Position numbers and translations under genes: made by a program. 64,000 bases of DNA. Source: Dyella sp. SG609 (GTDB lineage Bacteria > Pseudomonadota > Gammaproteobacteria > Xanthomonadales > Rhodanobacteraceae). The stretch's first letter is position 1, and each line of letters starts with the position of its first letter. A model generated the notes under the pieces. The model did not search any database, was not told the origin of the DNA, and saw nothing but the letters and a program-made list of their open reading frames with translations. The DNA lies in assembly GCF_012275375.1 (NCBI RefSeq), contig NZ_JAAZQJ010000003.1, positions 248,001 through 312,000 of the forward strand, given 5' to 3'. This document shows, in pieces, positions 29,101 through 39,067 of the stretch.

Positions 29101-29131
29101 CTCGTCATCCCGGCGCAGGCCGGGATCCAGT
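29101..29131. repeat. GTCATCCCGG hairpin repeat, half copy
   Basis: CGTCATCCCGGCGCAGGCCG, then GGATCCAG: the same end sequence as the MITE-like element at 18738-18943. About 80 bases later it meets the GTTACTT hairpin at 29211, forming a composite that is repeated in inverted orientation at 32997-33142. Confidence 0.75.
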
Positions 29132-29210
29132 GACTGTATCGCTCGGTTGTTGCGCTGAGGCGTGGGTGTCTCGCCTTTGGCGAGGGTTTCGTGCCGCTGC
29201 CGCGGCCCGA

Positions 29211-29419
29211 GTTACTTCTTCTTTGCGTGCCCAAAGAAGAAGTAACCAAGAAGAAAGGGCACCCTGCTTGGCGCCCTCAGCAGCTGCGCTGCTGAGGGTC
29301 CGTGAGGGCTGGCCGGGCTTTTTGACAGGGCATCCATGCCCTGATCAAAAAGGCGGGGACATCGTGTCCCCGCCCCCCTGCGGGGGCCTTTTCGTCCAGC
29401 CCTCACCGCCGGCGCCAAG
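29211..29419. repeat. Multi-branched palindromic element
   Basis: A 15-base perfect hairpin comes first (29211-29225/29232-29246). A closed domain follows: outer stem CTTGGCGCC/GGCGCCAAG (29267-29275/29411-29419); hairpin CCTCAGCAGC/GCTGCTGAGG (29275-29284/29288-29297); stem GTGAGGGCTGG/CCAGCCCTCAC (29302-29312/29396-29406). That stem encloses a 16-base hairpin with one bulge (29318-29333/29336-29352), GCGGGGACA/TGTCCCCGC (29353-29361/29365-29373) and CCCCC/GGGGG (29374-29378/29382-29386). Nothing in it codes for a recognisable protein. Confidence 0.75.
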
Positions 29420-29501
29420 GGGCCCGGTAGATCAAGAGCAACAGCGGAACGCCGCGGCTGCGCCGCGAGCTCTTCGCCGGATTTTCGCCCCGCCTGTCAT
29501 C

Positions 29502-29550
29502 CCCCTCTCCCCTCCGGGGAGAGGGCCGGGGTGAGGGGCCGGCCGGAGCG
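29502..29550. repeat. CTCTCCCC/GGGGAGAG hairpin repeat, single
   Basis: A single copy with the CCGGGGTGAGGGGCCGGCCG tail, 41 bases from the end of the acyl-CoA dehydrogenase gene, where it could help end the minus-strand transcript. Confidence 0.8.
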
Positions 29551-29590
29551 GTGAGCTAAAGCCCACCGCAACCTGAGCAGCACGACAGCC

Positions 29591-31381
29591 TCAGCCAATC
29601 CCCGGCAGCGTGCCCACGCCCGCTTCAATCGCCGCCTTGTGCGTCAGGCAACGCGGCAGCATCCGTGCGAAGTAGAACGACGCCGTGTCGCGCTTGGCCT
29701 GCTTGAACGCTTCCGGCTGGCCGCTCGCATTCGCCGCGGCAACGCTGCGTGCCCACAGATAGGCCAGCGTGGCGTAGCCGGAGTAGTACAGGTAATCGAT
29801 GGCGGCGGCGCCGAGTTCCTCCGGATTGCCCTGCACGCGCGCGGCCAGGGCCAGGGTCAGGTCGGCCCATTCCTTGGCGGTCTTGGCCAGGGGGGCGATC
29901 AGCGGGAGCAGGGCGGGGTCCTGGGCGTGCTGCTGGCAGAAGGCCTGGATTTCCTGCAGGAACAGCTTGAAGCCGGCGCCTTGCAGCTGGAGGATCTTGC
30001 GGCCCAGCAGGTCGGCGGCCTGGATGCCGGTGGTGCCTTCGTACAGGGTGATGATGCGGGCGTCGCGCACGAACTGCTCCACGCCGCTTTCCACGATATA
30101 GCCGTGGCCGCCGTAGACCTGCAGCGCTTCCTTGGTCGACTCCTGCGCCAGCTCGGTGACCAGGCCCTTGGCGATCGGAATCAGGAAGGCGACCAGGTCG
30201 CTGGCGTTCTTGCGCGTGGCTTCGTCGGTGGCGCGCGCTTCCACGTCGGTCTGCAGCGCGGTGTACAGCAGCAGGGCGCGCGAGCCTTCCACGATGGCGC
30301 GCTGGGTCAGCAGCATGCGGCGCACGTCCGGCTGCACCAGCAGGTTGTCGGCGGGCTTGTCGGGGAACTTCGGACCCGACAGCGCGCGGCCCTGCAGGCG
30401 CTCGCGCGCATAGTTCGAGCTGTTCTGCAGCGCGCGCTCGGCCAGCGCCAGGCCCTGCACGCCGACGCCCAGGCGCGCGGCATTCATCATGGTGAACATC
30501 GCGGCCAGGCCCTTGTGCGGCTGGCCGATCAGGTAACCCTCGGCGGCGTCGAAATTCATCACGCAGGTGGCCGAGCCGCGCAGTCCCATCTTGTGCTCGA
30601 TATTGCTGGCCACCACGGTGTTGCGCGCGCCCAGCGAGCCATCCGCATTCACCTTGAACTTCGGCACGATGAACATCGAGATGCCGCGGCTGCCGGCCGG
30701 CGCGTCGGGCAGGCGGGCCAGCACCAGGTGGATGATGTTCTCGGCCAGGTCGTGCTCGCCGGCGCTGATGAAGATCTTGGTGCCTGTGATCTTATAGGCG
30801 CCGTCCTTGTAGCTGCCGTTGTCGGCGGGTTCGGCGCGCGTCTTCAGCAGGCCGAGGTCCGAGCCGGCCTGCGGCTCGGTCAGGCACATGGTGCCGGTCC
30901 AGCGGCCTTCGACGATGGGCTTGAGGTAGGTGTTCTGCTGTTCTTCGGTGCCGTGCAGCTCCATCGCGTGGCAGGCGCCTTCGGACAGCAGCGGGTACAG
31001 GCTCCACGACAGGTTGCCGGCCTGGAAGATCTCGGTGGTGGCGGTGCCCACCGTATTGGGCAGCGCCTGGCCGCCGAAATGCTCGGCCTGGGTCAGGCCG
31101 GTCCAGCCGCCTTCGGCGAAGGCCTTGAAGGCTTCCTTGAAGCCCTTGGGCGTGGTCACCGTCTGCGTGGCCTTGTCGTACTTGCAGCCTTCCTCGTCGC
31201 CGCTGGCGTTGAACGGCGCGAGCAGCGCCTCGCTCAGGCGGCCGGCTTCTTCCAGCACCGCGTCGAGCAGGTCGCGCGTGTGGCCTTCGCCGCCCTGCAG
31301 CCTGGTCAGGGTCGCTTCCGCGCCCAGCACGTCGTAAAGGGCGAAGCGCAGATCGTCGAGGGGAGCCTTGTAGATGGTCAT
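29591..31381 (-). CDS. Acyl-CoA dehydrogenase, long-form (DmdC-like)
   Basis: A 596-residue FAD flavoprotein that introduces a double bond into an acyl-CoA, probably in fatty-acid beta-oxidation. It has the CLTEPQAGSDLG flavin-binding segment (166-177), KIFISAGEHD, MGLRGSATC, and the catalytic base Glu448 in LYEGTTGIQ. A C-terminal extra domain (about 470-590) is shared with long acyl-CoA dehydrogenases such as the methylmercaptopropionyl-CoA dehydrogenase DmdC; no DMSP genes are nearby, so general acyl-CoA substrates are more likely. The ATG at 31381 begins MTIYKAPLDDLRFAL, which is typical. The electron acceptor would be ETF. Confidence 0.92.
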   Translation of the reverse strand: MTIYKAPLDDLRFALYDVLGAEATLTRLQGGEGHTRDLLDAVLEEAGRLSEALLAPFNASGDEEGCKYDKATQTVTTPKGFKEAFKAFAEGGWTGLTQAEHFGGQALPNTVGTATTEIFQAGNLSWSLYPLLSEGACHAMELHGTEEQQNTYLKPIVEGRWTGTMCLTEPQAGSDLGLLKTRAEPADNGSYKDGAYKITGTKIFISAGEHDLAENIIHLVLARLPDAPAGSRGISMFIVPKFKVNADGSLGARNTVVASNIEHKMGLRGSATCVMNFDAAEGYLIGQPHKGLAAMFTMMNAARLGVGVQGLALAERALQNSSNYARERLQGRALSGPKFPDKPADNLLVQPDVRRMLLTQRAIVEGSRALLLYTALQTDVEARATDEATRKNASDLVAFLIPIAKGLVTELAQESTKEALQVYGGHGYIVESGVEQFVRDARIITLYEGTTGIQAADLLGRKILQLQGAGFKLFLQEIQAFCQQHAQDPALLPLIAPLAKTAKEWADLTLALAARVQGNPEELGAAAIDYLYYSGYATLAYLWARSVAAANASGQPEAFKQAKRDTASFYFARMLPRCLTHKAAIEAGVGTLPGIG

Positions 31382-31436
31382 TGCGGGTTCCTGCTTGGAA
31401 TGCGGTGATGAAATGGGTGAAAAGCGCGGCGCTTGC

Positions 31437-31934
31437 TCAGCGCCAGGTGTTGGCGATGCCCGGCACCGGCGAGAGCCAGTCGTTGCCGTGGAATTCGAAA
31501 TCGCGGGCCTGGTCTTCCTGTTCCGGCTTGGCGCTGGCGCGGCCCACCACGCTGTACGGCACCGAGCCGCCGCTGCCCTTGGCCGCCGCCGCGGCGAGCG
31601 CCTGGCTCATTTCCGGCGTGGGCAGCACAGTGACGCGGGTGATGTCGCCGGCGAAGGCCGGGATGTCCAGGTCGAACCTGGCATGCAGGCGCACCGGCAC
31701 CAGCTCGGCCAGCTTCAGTTCGCCGTCGACCGAGCGGAAATTCATGCCGCCGTAGCTGTTGTTCTGGATGCGCACGGTGAGCTGCCACTGCCCGTCCGGC
31801 CGCACCGTCATCTCCTGGATGCTGATGGTGGGCGGGAACACGCTCTTGCGCGGCGGGCCGCAGGCGACCATCCCCAGCGAGAGCAGGCCAAGCAACAGCA
31901 GCAGCGGGATCAGGCGGTACAGCCGACGCGACAT
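31437..31934 (-). CDS. Small lipoprotein with LEA14-like domain
   Basis: A 165-residue protein with a lipoprotein signal: MSRRLYRLIPLLLLLGLLSL, then a lipobox ending at Cys25 (MVAC). The mature part (SIQEMTVRPDGQWQLTVRIQ, later RLHARFDLDIPAFAGDITRV) has alternating strands with an N-x-S-x-G-type turn, which resembles the LEA type 2 / WHy beta-sandwich (inferred from pattern). I chose the ATG at 31934 because it opens directly into the signal; the longer frame upstream runs through a repeat. It lies 55 bases upstream of the acyl-CoA dehydrogenase gene on the same strand and may be co-transcribed. Function unknown. Confidence 0.8.
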   Translation of the reverse strand: MSRRLYRLIPLLLLLGLLSLGMVACGPPRKSVFPPTISIQEMTVRPDGQWQLTVRIQNNSYGGMNFRSVDGELKLAELVPVRLHARFDLDIPAFAGDITRVTVLPTPEMSQALAAAAAKGSGGSVPYSVVGRASAKPEQEDQARDFEFHGNDWLSPVPGIANTWR

Positions 31935-31975
31935 GGCCACTCCAAACGATCGTTTGAATGGCGATTCTGCCATGA

Positions 31976-32096
31976 GAAGGGGAACGGGGAACAGGGAACG
32001 GGGAGCGGGGAACGGGGAGCTTGTAGACCGATGTGAGGTGGGGCTCGCGATTTCCTTCATGTTCCCCGTTCCCTGTTCCCCGTTCCCTGCTCCCCC
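31976..32096. repeat. GGGAAC-type inverted repeat
   Basis: The left arm (31976-32020) is a run of GGGAACGG/GGGAACAG/GGGAGCGG units. The right arm (32060-32096) is TTCCCCGTTCCCTGTTCCCC and similar. It lies between the divergent lipoprotein and SET genes and resembles the copy at 1993-2125. Confidence 0.6.
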
Positions 32097-32141
32097 CCGA
32101 ACAAGGCATCATCCCCATTTCCCCGAGCCAGGTCCCTCCCC

Positions 32142-32615
32142 ATGTCCCGTCGTTTCGTCGCCCGCCGCTCCCCCATCCACGGCAATGGCGTATTCGCCAC
32201 CGCGCCGATCAAGAAGGGCGAGGAGATCGTCGAGTACAAGGGCACGCTGATGACGCACCAGGACGCCGACGTGATGTACGGCGACGGCGGCGAAACCGGC
32301 CACACCTTCCTGTTCACCCTCAACGACGAATACCTGATCGACGCCAACCGCAAAGGCAATACGGCGCGCTGGATCAACCACAGCTGCGACCCCAACTGCC
32401 AGGCCCTGGTCCTGGAAGCCGAAGGCGACGACCGCCGCAAGGACCGGGTCTTCATCGAAGCCATCCGCAACATCAAGCCCGGCGAAGAACTCACTTACGA
32501 CTACGGCATCATCCTGGACGTGCCCCACACCGCCCGCCTGAAAAAGGTCTGGAAGTGCCTGTGCGGCTCCCCCAAGTGCATCGGCACCATGCTGAAACCC
32601 AAGCACGGCCGCTGA
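32142..32615 (+). CDS. SET-domain protein-lysine methyltransferase
   Basis: A 157-residue protein that is almost entirely a SET domain. It opens with SPIHGNGVFAT, has NHSCDPNC at 79-86 and the SAM/lysine-site GEELTYDY at 114-121, and ends in a post-SET CxC-x4-C group (Cys139, Cys141, Cys146). Zinc would be shared with the upstream Cys86 region. By family it transfers methyl groups from SAM to protein lysines; the bacterial target is unknown. The ATG at 32142 follows a pyrimidine-rich leader. A strong terminator follows. Confidence 0.93.
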   Translation: MSRRFVARRSPIHGNGVFATAPIKKGEEIVEYKGTLMTHQDADVMYGDGGETGHTFLFTLNDEYLIDANRKGNTARWINHSCDPNCQALVLEAEGDDRRKDRVFIEAIRNIKPGEELTYDYGIILDVPHTARLKKVWKCLCGSPKCIGTMLKPKHGR

Positions 32616-32631
32616 GCCCCGCAGGCCAAGA

Positions 32632-32664
32632 AAAAAAGCCGCGTGCGGAACACGCGGCTTTTTT
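32632..32664 (+). terminator. Terminator of the SET-domain gene
   Basis: AAAAAAGCCGCGTG pairs with CACGCGGCTTTTTT, giving a strong hairpin whose A-run and T-run make it potentially bidirectional. Confidence 0.9.
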
Positions 32665-32747
32665 CATGCCCGTACGCAAGCGATGAGCCCCTCTTGCAGC
32701 GCAGAAAGCAAAGGCCAAGCTCAGTCCTCGATCGACCTTCCGCCCCT

Positions 32748-32797
32748 CGCTCCGCCCGGCCCCTCACCCTGCCCTCTCCCCGGAGGGGAGAGGGGTG
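32748..32797. repeat. CTCTCCCC/GGGGAGAG hairpin repeat, single, inverted
   Basis: CTCCGCCCGGCCCCTCACCC, then CTCTCCCCGGAGGGGAGAG. It lies in the 638-base gap between the SET and RDD genes. The rest of this gap holds the composite repeat at 32997-33142 and no gene I can support. Confidence 0.8.
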
Positions 32798-32996
32798 ATG
32801 GCGTGAGGTGTGCAGGAACGAAGAACCAAAGCTGGCCGCAGTCCTTGAACATCCTCTTCGCAACGGCACGTTGAAGCACCCGCTACGTAAACGCACTGTG
32901 GTTTCGTGTAGACCCAGGTTAATCAGGCTACCGCAGCCGCCCACTGCTCCTTCTAGTCGCGTCGCGAGCCTTGGCTCTCAGGCCATTCTCTCTTTG

Positions 32997-33142
32997 GTTA
33001 CTTTCTCTTTGGGCCAGCAAAGAGAAAGTGACTCGGGCGCCGGCAGGCGTCCGAAATGCCCGCTGCATAAGCGGCCCATTCGCGATAACGCGAAAACCAA
33101 GCGATACCGTTGCTGGATCCCGGCCTACGCCGGGATGACGAG
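32997..33142. repeat. Composite hairpin repeat, inverted relative to 29.1-29.25 kb
   Basis: GTTACTTTCTCTTTG (32997-33011) pairs with CAAAGAGAAAGTGAC (33018-33032). About 80 bases of linker with AGCGATACCG follow, then CTGGATCCCGGCCTACGCCG and GGATGACG (33113-33140). The parts, order and length match 29101-29246 read on the other strand. Confidence 0.7.
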
Positions 33143-33253
33143 TAGGGGGTGCCGAGGCAGGCCCCCCACACGCCATGCACACGCGAGAAATCCTCCCTAT
33201 ACTCCCCCGAGTGCCTGCTATGGGGGCTGGCACTCACCCACAAGGACGGAACC

Positions 33254-33757
33254 ATGGAAAAGGAACAGAACTACTACGCCGCGCCGCAATCCGCCGTGGC
33301 CGACGTCGGGGGCTACTCGCAACAGGATCTCGAATCGCGCAAGGCCACGCGAGGCCAGCGCCTCGGCGCAGCCCTGCTCGACGGCCTGATCGTCGGCGTA
33401 GGCGCCGTGCTGGTCGGCATCGGCGGCGCGGCAGCCAGCAAGGGCGAGGGCGGCATCGTCGCGGTGGCGGTCGGCTTGCTCATCATCCTGGGCATCTTCG
33501 TCGTCAACTGCGTGCTGCTGCACCAGAACGCGCAGACCATCGGCAAGAAAGTGCTCGGCATCAAGATCGTGCGCAGCAACGGCGACCGCATCGGCCTGGG
33601 CCGCATCATCGGCATGCGCATCATCCCGATCAGCCTGCTCGGTGCGATTCCCTACCTCGGCGGCTTCATCTCGCTGGCCGACTCGCTGGTGATCTTCGGC
33701 GCCGAACGCCGCTGCCTGCACGACATGATCGCGGACACGATCGTCATCACCGACTGA
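33254..33757 (+). CDS. RDD-family membrane protein (first)
   Basis: A 167-residue membrane protein. The N-terminal 30 residues are soluble (MEKEQNYYAAPQSAVADVGG). The RDD pattern follows: an Arg in GQRLGAALLDG at the start of the first helix and Asp residues in the helices, then two to three more helices and the conserved QTIGKKVLGIKIVRSNG loop. Some RDD proteins act as Na+/H+ antiporters, but most have no known role. The ATG at 33254 (AAGGACGG upstream) opens a seven-gene operon; its TGA shares one base with the next ATG. Confidence 0.88.
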   Translation: MEKEQNYYAAPQSAVADVGGYSQQDLESRKATRGQRLGAALLDGLIVGVGAVLVGIGGAAASKGEGGIVAVAVGLLIILGIFVVNCVLLHQNAQTIGKKVLGIKIVRSNGDRIGLGRIIGMRIIPISLLGAIPYLGGFISLADSLVIFGAERRCLHDMIADTIVITD

Positions 33758-34437
33758 TGCTGGACACCCTTCGGCAGATCGAAACGCCCGAAGGGGTGTT
33801 TCTACGCCTGCGCGCGGCCGGCGCACTGCCGCGCGCGCAGGCGTGGACGATCGATTTCGTGCTGCGCATGCTGGTGTTCTGGGCCGGCATGATTCCCTTG
33901 TCGCTGCTCGGCCGGGCCGGCGCGGGCGTGGGTGCATTGCTGATGTTCGTGCTGATGTGGGCCTATGCGGTGGTGTGCGAGGTGTGGTTCGGCGGACAGA
34001 CGCTGGGCAAGCGCGCCATGGGCCTGCGCGTGGTCAGCGCCGACGGCGCGCCGGTGACCCTGGTGCCTTCGGTGCTGCGCAACCTGCTGCGCGTGGTGGA
34101 CATCCTGCCGGGCGTATACGCGGTGGGGCTGGCCAGCACGCTGATCGATCCTTATGGGCGGCGTCTGGGCGACGTCATCGCCGGCACCCTGGTGATCCAC
34201 GGCGGCGAACTGCCGGCCGGCAGCCAGGTGCCCAGCGTGGCGCCGGTGGCGCCGCCGCCGGGCCTGGCCGCGGACGAGCAGGCGGTGATCGTGGAATTCG
34301 CCGAGCGCTGCGCGCAGCTCACGCCGCAGCGCCAGCAGGAACTGGCCGACCTGCTGCAGCCGCTGACCGGCTGCACCGGCGAAGCCGGCGTGCAGCGCCT
34401 GCTCGGCTATGCCAACTGGCTGCTGGGGCGCGCATGA
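33757..34437 (+). CDS. RDD-family membrane protein (second)
   Basis: A 226-residue protein with RDD-like helices (about 30-75 and 100-125). It has the family loop QTLGKRAMGLRVVSADG, and GRRLGDVIAGTLVIHGG closing the membrane part. A cytoplasmic C-terminal helical extension of about 60 residues (EQAVIVEFAERCAQLTPQRQ and beyond) is absent from the first copy, so the two are related but not redundant. The start overlaps the previous stop by one base, and the stop overlaps the next start (ATGA). Confidence 0.88.
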   Translation: MLDTLRQIETPEGVFLRLRAAGALPRAQAWTIDFVLRMLVFWAGMIPLSLLGRAGAGVGALLMFVLMWAYAVVCEVWFGGQTLGKRAMGLRVVSADGAPVTLVPSVLRNLLRVVDILPGVYAVGLASTLIDPYGRRLGDVIAGTLVIHGGELPAGSQVPSVAPVAPPPGLAADEQAVIVEFAERCAQLTPQRQQELADLLQPLTGCTGEAGVQRLLGYANWLLGRA

Positions 34438-35411
34438 AGCAGGAACGGTTCGTCGCCCTGCATCGCGAGGCATGGAACGAGCTGCAGCACTGGCTCGATC
34501 TGGTCGAGCGCAAGCAGCGCCAGGCTTTGCGCAGTCCGCGCGCCGGTGGTTTTCCGGCCGAATACCGCCGCCTGTGCCATCACCTGGCGCTGGCGCGTGC
34601 GCGCGGCTACAGCCGCGAAGTCACCGACCGCCTGCAGCGCATGGTGCAGCAAGGCCATCGCCTGCTGTACCGCCCGCCGGCGCCGCGCTGGCATCGCGCG
34701 CTCACTTTCCTTATCGCGGGTTTTCCGCGGCTGGTGCGCAGCGAATGGCGCTGCATGGCAGCCGCGGCGGTGCTGTTCTTCGGGCCGGCGCTGTTCTGCC
34801 TGATCGCGCTGCAGTTCCATCCGGAGTGGGCGCATTCGATCTTCGGCAGCGGGCAGCTGGCCGAATTCGAGAAGATGTACGACCCGAGCAACGACAAGAT
34901 CGGCCGCAGCAGCGGCACCGACATGGCGATGTTCGGCACCTACGTGATGAACAACGTCAGCATCGCGTTCCGCACCTTCGCTTCCGGCCTGGTGCTGGGC
35001 GTGGGCGCGGTCTACGTACTCGCCGCCAACGGCGTGATCATCGGCGGCGTCGCCGGCCATCTCACCCAGATGGGCTACGGCGGGCCGTTCTGGCGCTTCG
35101 TGGCCGCGCATGCCGCGTTCGAGCTCACCGCGCTGGTGATCGCCGGCGGCGCGGGCCTGCGGCTGGGCCTCACCTTGCTGGCGCCGGGGCGGCAGCGGCG
35201 CGGGCCGGCGATGGTGGCGGCGGGCTGGATCGGCGCGCAGCTCGCGCTGGGCGCGTTCGCCATGCTGCTGGTGGCCGCGGCGATCGAGGCGTTCTGGTCG
35301 TCGATCGCCTGGTTTCCGAATGTATTGAAGTTCGGCAGCGCCGCGCTGTTGTGGGTGCTGGTGATCGGCTGGCTGTGGCGCGGCGGCGCGGAGGGCGGCG
35401 ATGGAGCTTGA
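34434..35411 (+). CDS. SpoIIM-like (stage II sporulation protein M) membrane protein
   Basis: A 325-residue protein. The N-terminal 85 residues are a charged helical domain starting MKQERFVALHREAWNELQHW. A membrane domain of about five helices follows, with the SpoIIM/DUF95 pattern: MYDPS then MFGTYVMNNVSIAFRTFASG, and GPFWRFVAAHAAFELTALVI. This organism does not sporulate as far as the sequence shows; the family is widespread next to MoxR/DUF58 genes. It overlaps the genes on both sides (4 and 11 bases). Confidence 0.88.
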   Translation: MKQERFVALHREAWNELQHWLDLVERKQRQALRSPRAGGFPAEYRRLCHHLALARARGYSREVTDRLQRMVQQGHRLLYRPPAPRWHRALTFLIAGFPRLVRSEWRCMAAAAVLFFGPALFCLIALQFHPEWAHSIFGSGQLAEFEKMYDPSNDKIGRSSGTDMAMFGTYVMNNVSIAFRTFASGLVLGVGAVYVLAANGVIIGGVAGHLTQMGYGGPFWRFVAAHAAFELTALVIAGGAGLRLGLTLLAPGRQRRGPAMVAAGWIGAQLALGAFAMLLVAAAIEAFWSSIAWFPNVLKFGSAALLWVLVIGWLWRGGAEGGDGA

Positions 35412-36936
35412 ACGCATCACCGTGGCCCTGCGTCCGCGCACGGCGCGCGAGGCGGTCGACCTCGGCGCGGCCATGCTGCGCGCGCATGCCAGAACCGTGT
35501 GGTCCGCGTGGTTCGCCTTCAGCCTGCCGGTGGCGGCGCTGTGCATCGCCCTGGGCTGGCTGCTGCACTGGCCCTGGCTGGCCACGCTGCTGATCTGGTG
35601 GCTGCTGCCGCTGTTCGACCGCGTGCCGCTGTACGTGCTGTCGCGCGCCGTGTTCGAGCGCGCGCCGCGCTGGCGCGAGACGCTGCGCGGCCAGCGCCAG
35701 TGGCGCTGGGGCGGCACCATCGCCTCGATCACCTGGCGGCGCATCGACAGCCATCGCGCGCTGCGCCTGCCGATGGAATTGCTGGAAGGCCTTGCGGGCA
35801 AGCAGCGCGGCGAACGCTGGCGCGTGCTGCGGCGGCCGATCGGCACCGAGGCCTCGTCGCTGGCCTTCGGCTGCCTGGAACTGGTGCTGGTGATCTTCCT
35901 CGGCCTGTTCCTGTCGGTGGTGCTGTTCATTCCGGCCGAGCTGATGCCCGACTGGGTGCGCGGCTCGGTGGGCGGCGTCGCGCGGCGCACGCCCGAAGTC
36001 ACCGGCGCGCTGATCGCCGGCGTGGCCTACCTGGCCTGGAGCGCGATCGAGCCGCTGCACGTGGCCGCCGGTTTCGCGCTCTATCTCAACCGCCGCACGC
36101 AGCTGGAAGCCTGGGACGTAGACCTGGCCTTCCGCCGCCTGCGCGACCGCTGGCTCGCCGCCGGCCGCGCCGCCGCCGTGCTGCTGCTGGCGCTGGTTTG
36201 CGCCTGTCCGCACGGGGCCTGGGCGCAGAAGGTCGCGGCGCCCAAGAAGGAAGAAGCGCCGGTCACCCGGATCGAAGATGCCTTCGCCGTGCCCGCCAGC
36301 AACAGCGACAAGCGCTTCGCCACCGCGGCAGCGGAAGCCTTCCGCGATCCGCGCTTCGGCGGCGCGCACAAGGACCACACCTGGGTGCCGCGCAACTGGT
36401 CGTGGAATCCCAAGCCGGTCCAGCTCGGGCGCTCGCCGTTCGAAGGCTTCGGCAATGTGCTGGCGATCGGCGTAAAGGGTTTGCTGACGCTGCTGCTGAT
36501 CGGCCTGATCGTCGCCATCGGGGTGTATGTGATCCGGCGCGCGCGCATGCCGGTGATCGCGGCGCACACGCGCGGCGACGCGAAGCTGGACACGCACCTG
36601 GAAACCATCGAGGTGCAGGAGGTGCTGCCGGACGACCTGGCCGGCGCCACGCACCGCCTGTGGAGCGGCGGACACCGCCGCGAGGCGCTGGCGCTGCTCT
36701 ATCGCGGCTGCGTCGAACAGGTGGCGGCGGCGCTGCAGCTGCCGGTGGAACAGGACGCCACCGAGGCGGACTGCCTGCGCAGCGCGCGCCGGCTGGGCGA
36801 CACGCAGCGGCGCCAGCGCGCCGAGGCGATCGTGCGCGCGTGGCAGTACGCGGCTTACGCGGACCGCTATCCGCGCGACGAGGATTTCGCCCGCCTGCTC
36901 GACGGCTGGCCCGCGCGGCACGGGAGCGCGGCATGA
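35401..36936 (+). CDS. Membrane protein with C-terminal DUF4129 domain
   Basis: A 511-residue protein with four to six helices in the first 270 residues. A periplasmic loop with a signal-like ACPHGAWAQ junction follows, then another helix (about 360-380). The C-terminal cytoplasmic domain (about 400-505) matches DUF4129, with HRLWSGGHRREALALLYRGC and AWQYAAYADRYP as recognisable pieces. DUF4129 proteins, often found with transglutaminase-like and DUF58 proteins, are of unknown role. The coding frame overlaps both neighbours, so stoichiometric translation with the SpoIIM-like and DUF4350 proteins is likely. Confidence 0.85.
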   Translation: MELERITVALRPRTAREAVDLGAAMLRAHARTVWSAWFAFSLPVAALCIALGWLLHWPWLATLLIWWLLPLFDRVPLYVLSRAVFERAPRWRETLRGQRQWRWGGTIASITWRRIDSHRALRLPMELLEGLAGKQRGERWRVLRRPIGTEASSLAFGCLELVLVIFLGLFLSVVLFIPAELMPDWVRGSVGGVARRTPEVTGALIAGVAYLAWSAIEPLHVAAGFALYLNRRTQLEAWDVDLAFRRLRDRWLAAGRAAAVLLLALVCACPHGAWAQKVAAPKKEEAPVTRIEDAFAVPASNSDKRFATAAAEAFRDPRFGGAHKDHTWVPRNWSWNPKPVQLGRSPFEGFGNVLAIGVKGLLTLLLIGLIVAIGVYVIRRARMPVIAAHTRGDAKLDTHLETIEVQEVLPDDLAGATHRLWSGGHRREALALLYRGCVEQVAAALQLPVEQDATEADCLRSARRLGDTQRRQRAEAIVRAWQYAAYADRYPRDEDFARLLDGWPARHGSAA

Positions 36937-38044
36937 ATCGCGCGCCGGTGCTGGTGATCGTGCTGGCTTCCGTGCTCGCGGTCGGCCTGATCGGTTTCTT
37001 CACCCTGTTCGAGCGGCAGGAAATCACCGTGCCGGCGGAGGCGAAGGGCGAGGCGAAGTACAACCGCTTCTTCGCGCTGGAACGTACGCTGGCGAAGCTC
37101 GGCATTCCGGTGAGTTCGGTGGCCACGCTGTCGCCGAGCCGCGTGCCGCTGGGCGAGAACGACACGCTGGTGCTGGGCGACGGCCTGGAACGCATCGGCG
37201 TGGATGACGCGCAGCACATCGCCGACTGGGTCAACGCCGGTGGCCACCTGGTGCTGGCGCCGGGCCCGGCGGACGATGCCGCGCATACGCCGCTGCTGGA
37301 GGCGCTGGGCGGGCTTTCGTCCAAGCGCATGGAAGAAGGCTGCGACCGGCTGAGCACGGATGTGCCGGACAAGAGCGAGGCCAGTTTCGTGCTGTGCGGC
37401 CCGCGCTTCCTGCTCGACGACGAAGCCGGCGAGAACGCGGACCTGCTGATCGGCGACCACCAGCGCGGCTACTCCTTCGCGCGCTACTACGCCGGCGACG
37501 GCGAAGTGAGCCTGCTGTCCGACCTGGCGCCGCTCTCCAACCGCGAGCTGAGCCACGCGGCGCAGCAGCGCTTCGCCCTGCGCGTGCTGGCGCCGTCGGA
37601 GGAGCGGCACGTGTGGCTGCTCTACGCGCTGGACGGTCCCTCCTTCTGGCTCGCGCTGTTCACCCGCGGCTGGCCCGGCCTGCTCGCGCTCACCGTGCTG
37701 CTGCTGGCCTGGATGGCGATGCGCAGCGCGCGGCTGGGCCCTCTGATGCCGGCGCCGCCGCTGCAGCGCCGTGCGCTGCTGGAACATGTGCAGGCGGCCG
37801 GTGAATTCCTCTATCGGCGCGACGCGGGCCTCGGCCTGCACGCGCTGGCCTGCCGCGCCGCGCTGGCGCGCGCGCGGCGGCAGGATCCGTCCTGCGCCGA
37901 GCTCGAAGGCGAGGCGCTGTACGAACGCCTGGCCGACCGCCACGGCGTCGATCCCGCGCAGCTGGCGCGGGCCTTCCAGATCCCCGCGAACGCCAACGCA
38001 TTCCGCGAAAGCATCACCACCCTGGCGCGACTCAGGAGCCGCCC

Positions 38045-38048
<4 letters not shown>
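36933..38048 (+). CDS. DUF4350-domain membrane protein
   Basis: A 371-residue protein anchored by an N-terminal helix (residues 4-24). A periplasmic Rossmann-like DUF4350 domain (about 40-230) follows, with VLGDGLERIGVDDAQHIADW and NAGGHLVLAPG, resembling ABC-associated GldG-type domains. A second membrane helix (about 248-268) leads to a cytoplasmic helical tail. It overlaps the neighbouring genes by four bases each (ATGA). In this operon family it is a constant companion of the MoxR and DUF58 genes; biochemical function unknown. Confidence 0.85.
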
Positions 38049-39063
<1,015 letters not shown>

Positions 39064-39067
<4 letters not shown>

